From Liolophura sinensis (taxonomy: Eukaryota; Mollusca; Polyplacophora; Chitonida; Chitonidae): DNA of 64,000 nt. The notes beneath the pieces are model-generated. The model was not told the DNA's origin. It searched no databases and saw nothing but the letters and a program-made list of their open reading frames with translations. Positions within the stretch are counted from its first letter, which is position 1. Each line of letters begins with the position of its first letter. Location of the stretch: assembly GCF_032854445.1 (NCBI RefSeq), contig NC_088303.1:26793501-26857500 (forward strand), given 5' to 3'. Both the position numbers and the translations under genes were made by a program. Positions 59,218-64,000 of this stretch are shown here, piece by piece.

Positions 59218-59519
59218 TATGGATTATTGAATACATTTAATGTATTATGGTTATGCAATAAGTGTAAAATGGATACAAAATGGATATACATGTATTACAG
59301 CCGTATTCAATCAATCGCATTGCCTGCTGTATACTGACTGTTGGAGGAACATTTTTGGTAAAGTTGTAATATTTGGTGATCAAAGAGCGAAACCGCTTTG
59401 AAATGAGAAAAACACAAAGGAATTCGGTGAAACGGAGGAAATAATAAAGCATCTGTGTAGATTCTAATGATAGTAATACGCTGTATAGCTTAAATATGAA
59501 AACTATACAGAGTCTTGTG

Positions 59520-59699
59520 TCAACTAATCCCATCCTCACCGGCGCCTCTCTTGGCGATGTTATGAGGAGCATCGTTCAGGAATTTATCAGCCTCTCTCTT
59601 CTGCAGACGAAGTTCGCGGTTCAGCTTACCAGCCTCCACGGTCACGAGACTAACCATGAGTAGAGCGCATGCCAAGATGAGAATTACAGCTGTCTTCAT
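59520..59699 (-). CDS. Short secreted peptide precursor, 59 residues
   Basis: The minus-strand ATG at 59699 opens a complete 59-codon frame ending in TGA. Residues 1-23 (MKTAVILILACALLMVSLVTVEA) are a textbook signal peptide: basic start, hydrophobic core, small residues before the cut. The other 36 residues are charged, have no cysteine, and hold two Lys-Arg sites (K33-R34 and K50-R51). Convertase cleavage would free a 16-residue segment starting EADKFLNDAPHN and an 8-residue tail (GAGEDGIS). A pro-segment GKLNRELRLQ precedes. The ATG follows a splice acceptor by 9 bp, and a matching untranslated first exon with CCAAT and TATA boxes lies 1.2 kb upstream, so this is a real gene. Inferred role: secreted bioactive peptide, such as a neuropeptide or mantle/immune peptide. 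I recognise no named family. No C-terminal amidation glycine precedes the second Lys-Arg site. Confidence 0.75.
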   Translation of the reverse strand: MKTAVILILACALLMVSLVTVEAGKLNRELRLQKREADKFLNDAPHNIAKRGAGEDGIS

Positions 59700-59708
59700 A
59701 ATGATGAC

Positions 59709-60871
59709 CTGAGGCAGAATGGGATTGATAATAGATCACAGTTGTCATGTCCTGCAGTAGGAATGAGGTTTCATCTATAATATTTCTTCTCAAAATATTA
59801 TTCTCCTGGCTTTTTAAATTTTTTGCCCTTTGGTTGTATTATTTAGTACAGCAGGCATTGAATCTAGAATGTCTTTTGGTGGGTAGGTTATTGGTTGAAT
59901 CTTGCTCATGCAAATATTGAAACCAGTTCAAAACTCTGATGCTGAGGGGCTATTCGTCTTGCACCTTCTAGACGCCAGTATCAAGAAGCTGTCTTAGATT
60001 TTAGTCGGACTAACTAAGTATTTGAGGCAATATTCCTGAGTTTAGATGTGAAGTTAAAAACAGATTTTGGATTTGGCAGCGAAGAACCACATGTAAGACA
60101 ACTCTAATGGTAAATCACAATTTTTTTAGCAAAAATTATTTTGAAGTTAAGATACAACCCCAGTAGCTTGGAGGTAGTTTAACAGCACGGTCTTAGAGTC
60201 AAAAAGTCAAAAGTGGTTTCCAACATAAATATGTAAGTGTATGGAAAACTCATTTCGGTCTGAGGCTTTCAATCAGAGTTATAGTTTTGTGGGTTTTAGT
60301 TAAAACTTGCTGATGCAAACATTAACTGAAAGGGGTTAAAAAGCCCTTGCATCTTCAAGATGTTTACCAGGACTGCCTCAGAATGAAAAGGTCAAAAATG
60401 GTTTTGGGCTGGCAGATTTAGGGAAAACCCATCGGAACTGAAAATGAACATGCAAGTAAATTGAATAGTTATTACGGAATGAGTTCTAATAAACCGGATG
60501 ATTAGTGCTAACACTTTGATTAACTTTTTGATTGAATTACTTATTTGCCAAACAGGACTAGAGTATGTTGTTTAATTTTGTTTAACCACTAACTTACTTG
60601 TATCAGGAGAGATTAAACTTAATCCTGAACATTAGATAAAACGCGTTCGAATTATTGGCATGTACGTGGCACCTATGTTTGTCATGTATAGGAATTTAAA
60701 ATAGTAAAAGTTAAACAATAACTGGGAAAATGAATTCAAATGTATTTATCCTGAAAACCTTGACCACAGTTAATTCTGGAAATGGTCTGCAGAATCCCAA
60801 AATATGACTTTGAAATGTGTTTTTGCAGTTCGGTATGAAGTATCCAATAAAACTAGCTTATTTTAACTTAC
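59709..60871 (-). other. 5' UTR intron of the 59-residue precursor gene
   Basis: On the minus strand the donor reads AATAG|GTAAGTT (intron base 1 at 60871) and the acceptor TTCTGCCTCAG|GTCATC (exon 2 starts at 59708). Both match consensus well, giving a 1163-bp intron. Inside, a diverged repeat of roughly 360 bp seems to recur: 'cttgctcatgcaaatattga' near 59902 against 'cttgctgatgcaaacattaa' near 60306. The first copy carries an octamer-like ATGCAAAT. Confidence 0.65.
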
Positions 60872-60925
60872 CTATTCAGATGTTGGAATCAAGTCTGTTT
60901 GTAGCGTCCAAAAGAGGATGTGATG
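60872..60925 (-). other. Untranslated exon 1 of the 59-residue precursor gene
   Basis: The sequence between the inferred start site, about 30 bp after the TATA box, and the GTAAGT donor at 60871. It is about 54 bp long and has no ATG in a useful frame. The start site is estimated, not observed. Confidence 0.5.
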
Positions 60926-60946
60926 CTAGCTGACGTTGGAATTTTT

Positions 60947-60954
60947 CTTTTATA
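60947..60954 (-). promoter_or_regulatory. TATA box of the 59-residue precursor gene
   Basis: TATAAAAG on the minus strand, preceded by a GC-richer context and followed about 30 bp later by an initiator-like CATCACA. It lies 76 bp before the first splice donor. Confidence 0.7.
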
Positions 60955-61006
60955 GAGAATGGGAACTTTGTCTTACTTGGCTTCCATTATTCAAGCTGAA
61001 TTTCCT

Positions 61007-61011
61007 ATTGG
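61007..61011 (-). promoter_or_regulatory. CCAAT box
   Basis: GCCCAATAGG on the minus strand, about 55 bp upstream of the TATA box and so near -85 from the estimated start site. This is the usual position for an NF-Y type site. Confidence 0.5.
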
Positions 61012-61435
61012 GCAAAGGGAACAATCCTATGAGAGCATCTCGCCGGAAGGCACCAGGAAGTGAGAGTCAATAGAAAGCAGTTGAAGTAATTGTAAGAAGA
61101 AAAAAATAATTAAACAAAGCATAGACTAGAAACGTTATGCACAATTAACTTTACGGAGGCAGGTACAGCCGCAGCTGCTGTCAACACGTACACCCTTTAT
61201 ACTCTGAACTTACACATATTAGTTTTTTAATTAACGAAATATAATGTATTGCTCATCTATACCCTCGTAAATAATTCATGTCATAGACTCATGTTTTGAT
61301 GGTACTCAATAAATTTTGTGTGAGATGGTTTTAATATGTTTAAAGTTTAATATGGCTGAAGAGAGATTCATTTCAGGTGTGAAATGAGATCACTTTATCT
61401 AAAATAAGTACAGTGCGTTGAAGTAATATTATTTA
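61012..61435. other. Upstream flank of the precursor gene; no other gene
   Basis: AT-rich sequence upstream of the CCAAT box with no further motif that I can support. Confidence 0.4.
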
Positions 61436-61612
61436 ATTATTTATTTATTTATTTCATTGGTGTTTTTCATCGTACTCAAGAATATTTCACTTATACGATG
61501 GCGGCCAGCATTATGATGGGTGGAAACCGGGCAGAGCCCGGGGGAAACCCACGACCATCCGCAGGTTGCTGACAGACCTTCCCACTTACGGCCGGAGAGG
61601 AAGCCAGCATGG
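61436..61612 (-). repeat. SINE copy, well preserved body
   Basis: TTATTTATTTATTTATTTCA tail, then 'tactcaagaatatttcactt', 'cgatggcggccagcattatg', 'gggcagagcccgggggaaac', 'gcaggttgctgacagacctt' and 'ggccggagaggaagccagca'. The tRNA-like head is replaced by other sequence, though 'gcatttcacagcgactgcat' at 61667-61686 may be a separated head piece. Confidence 0.9.
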
Positions 61613-61724
61613 AGTAATATCATAGGCAATAGCTTGGCAAATTAAAATTCAGTTTTACACGTGGAAGCATTTCACAGCGACTGCATTCGTGAAAAGCTCT
61701 TGGGTCATTCTTCGGCGCTTACAA

Positions 61725-61850
61725 ATAACTAATTGATATCGATAAATGAATTAGTGATATCGATAAATAATTTTCGACATCGGTAAGTATTTATCGATAT
61801 CGATTAATACTTACTGATATCGATCATGTATTCATCGATATCGATAATTC
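61725..61850. repeat. Array of GATATCGAT palindromes
   Basis: Six units about 20-25 bp apart, five with GATATCGAT and one degenerate (GACATCGGT), many within the longer palindrome ATCGATATCGAT. The units alternate with AT-rich linkers (taaatga, taagtattt). The overlapping TATCGATA-type words resemble DREF/BEAF recognition sites. Confidence 0.75.
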
Positions 61851-62245
61851 TCCATTAAATGCTAATTTGGCCCCTCATACTCTTTGTGTGGACCCGTCTT
61901 CATTTCATCATGTATATACTTTCTCATTTCTTCAGGTTTTCAGATTCAGGTTTTATCTGTTTCTATAAAATGCGAGAAGAAATATTTTATTTTTAAAATT
62001 CTTGTAGTATGTAAAATAACAGGGAACGATGCAATCATTTGTCCGCAGAAGCATTGCATGCGCGCGTTATTTGTCGGTAATTAAACGGAGTTAATAGAAC
62101 GATCTAATCATTGATGCATTTTTTTGCCGCCTGAGGGGTAAAAACTTTACACGACCCCTTGTGTGAATGGCTGAAGGTACTCAATCTATGGCAACGAGCA
62201 GAGAGAAGACAACCGGAAGGAAGGCTCAGCGCAGACGCCTAATCC
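61851..62245. other. No gene recognised
   Basis: A 66-codon frame at 61884-62084 has a hydrophobic start but no other support. Confidence 0.3.
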
Positions 62246-62249
62246 AGAC

Positions 62250-62287
62250 ACAGTCACACACACACACACACGCACGCACGCACGCAC
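62250..62287. repeat. (CA)n/(CACG)n microsatellite
   Basis: Pure CA repeats change to CACG repeats. A plain microsatellite. Confidence 0.9.
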
Positions 62288-62584
62288 AATAAGCACCTAG
62301 GCTCAGGTCAAGTTCTTGACCCCGTGATTGTGATTTATATATGTACGACTTATTATCACAAAATTGCAAACTGTTGACATCAATTTTGACCCGAGCTTTA
62401 ATATTTTTGTAATAATAATAAGATTTATACAAAAATTCATTGTTTGAGAACATTCCCAAATTAGAAGATCACTGTAGTTTTATTTTTATACTTACAAAAG
62501 GTGTACACATCATTCGTTCTTAATTCAGTTTTACAGATGTAATAGTTTTCCGCTATGATCCTATGTAACAATCTTATTTGAAAC

Positions 62585-62742
62585 GGTCGTAAGCGGGAAG
62601 GTCTGTCGGCAACCTGCGGATGGTCGTGGTTTTCCCCCGGGCTCTGCCCGGTTTCCTTCCACCTTAATGCTGGCCGCCGTTGTATAGGTGAAATATTCTT
62701 GAGTACGGCGTAAAACCAATCAAATAAATAAATAAATAAACT
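62585..62742 (+). repeat. 5'-truncated SINE
   Basis: 'ggtcgtaagcgggaaggtct', 'gcaacctgcggatggtcgtg', 'cccccgggctctgcccggtt', 'gagtacggcgtaaaaccaat' and an (AAAT)n tail. The tRNA-like head is missing. Confidence 0.9.
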
Positions 62743-63910
62743 GGAACCACTTCAGTGTCATATGAAAAGTTATATCAAATTTCCTAAAAGTAAACGTATA
62801 TGTAGATTTTCACGAGATATAATTACTTTATACCCAAGTAATATAAGTAATTTAACTTTCTCTTATTTTCAGCCACACTTTTCATTTTCAGTTACACAGT
62901 CAAATGAGTCAGAACGTCAATAATCATAAAATAATATCATAAACTGATAATGAGATGGTACAAGGTCACAAGGCGACCTGCATCTCTACATCTGCTGTCA
63001 CCAACATTGTACAGTTTTGATGCGACATCTGTTTTAAGTCAGTAAGTGATATGTAGGAGTACGTATCACACGGCGACAAGCTGTTTTTCCATTTTTATAT
63101 CTCTTTATAAGATTATGTAAGATCACTTGTAAGGCGTGAAAAATGAGAAGATAAGGAGAAAGTATGGAACAGTGGGATATGTGAAAAATAATTAATATAT
63201 AGTTACAGTAAGAGAGAAAATTGTTTTCTTTGTGAAGGTTCATAATAGGTAGCGGAAACCGGGTGATTTTGAACTGTTTTTATTATATATAGAACTCCGC
63301 TGAATGACAACTGGCCAGTCCGATTAGGGAGATTTGCGTGCAACATTTTTACTTTTTATTGATTGATTAGGCCTATCGGGGGTTGATTGATTGATTGATT
63401 GATTGATTGGGCCTATCGGGGGGTCCGGGTTACTAGAGCGGCTCCCGACTTGGAAGGGCATATTGTTGAAAGAAATTGAGAATGTCTGAATTGAGAGTTG
63501 GCTCGGCTAAATACATAAATGAGTTGCATTTGACTTCTCACTAAACATCCTGGGCCCATATTTTTTCCGAAAAATGTCAATTAAGAGAATTACATGTATA
63601 AAGGGGAAATCCGTCATTGATCTATACTGACCGCCCGACGAGATAAATGTGCAAATGAGGCAGCATTGAGACTGCCACAATGCGACGTTCGCTCGTGGAT
63701 CGCACATGTAAACAATATGTTAGATTGAAGCGAATTATAAATCTATTACAGCAAATACCACGTTCCTTTCTATCGATAATGTATTATAAAGTATTCCTGA
63801 TTCCCTATGGTCTGTACGGCAGAATTGAAATTACATCATAAGCCGCATAATCACAACACAATACCGTGTCTGACATTTGAATTTCTTTTTCGGCTAGACA
63901 AGAAGAGGAC
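62743..63910. other. No gene recognised
   Basis: AT-rich. Contains a short GATT repeat at about 63356-63412 with a duplicated 'gggcctatcggggg' type segment, and short chance frames on the minus strand. Confidence 0.35.
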
Positions 63911-63989
63911 GTAACCCAGCTAAATCGATCCAACCCGGGCTAATTCGGTCCAACCCGAGCTAATTCGGTCCAGCCCGAGCTAATTCGGT
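63911..63989 (+). repeat. 20-bp tandem repeat close to the window end
   Basis: Four copies of CCAACCCGAGCTAATTCGGT, the first most diverged. The array ends 11 bp before the window edge. Confidence 0.85.
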
Positions 63990-64000
63990 TATTAATATTG

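Overview
This window looks like non-coding-rich nuclear DNA from a lophotrochozoan animal, most likely a mollusc. It is AT-rich and has no bacterial operon layout. The coding pieces are small exons with GT-AG splice signals. It is full of tRNA-derived SINEs whose 3' ends (a '...GAGTACGGCGTAAAACACC' type end with an (AAAT)n tail, or a 'GTACGACGTTAAACCCC' type end with an (ACTC)n tail) I recall as typical of gastropod and bivalve genomes. The species cannot be named from this alone.

Layout. 0-5 kb: a single-exon, minus-strand secreted prohormone-like gene (2244-2654) with a six-cysteine C-terminal peptide whose spacing resembles eclosion hormone, then a 21-bp minisatellite split by a SINE, then a full SINE. 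5-26 kb: mostly unannotatable sequence with a few SINEs, a 28-bp minisatellite with higher-order structure (15.6-16.3 kb), a 240-bp foldback MITE (17.0 kb) and a CTCF-like site. 26.2-26.7 kb: remnant of a MULE-type transposase. 28-51 kb: a locus built of about three tandem segmental duplication units. Unit 1 (about 28.17-36.59 kb) carries a 47-bp minisatellite, a 39-bp minisatellite, a conserved upstream block and an intact four-exon gene for a 150-residue secreted NTF2-like (SnoaL/DUF4440) protein. Unit 2 (about 36.59-40.43 kb) keeps both minisatellites and the upstream block but has lost the gene. Unit 3 (about 41.36-50.76 kb) keeps one minisatellite monomer, the upstream block and a decayed gene copy lacking most of exons 2 and 3; it has taken in a Ty3/gypsy-type element and a solo LTR. 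51-53.3 kb: a SINE insertion hotspot with a nested insertion. 55-55.8 kb: a broken Tc1/mariner transposase. 59.2-61.0 kb: a complete minus-strand gene for a 59-residue secreted peptide precursor, with CCAAT box, TATA box, 5' UTR intron, dibasic cleavage sites and poly(A) signals. 61.4-64 kb: SINEs, a GATATCGAT palindrome array, and a 20-bp tandem repeat close to the window edge.

The three supported genes (six-cysteine prohormone, secreted NTF2-like protein, short dibasic precursor) all encode secreted products, but nothing in the sequence ties them into one pathway. Everything else recognisable is repeat-derived. Identities rest on visible motifs and recalled family patterns; no database search was possible.
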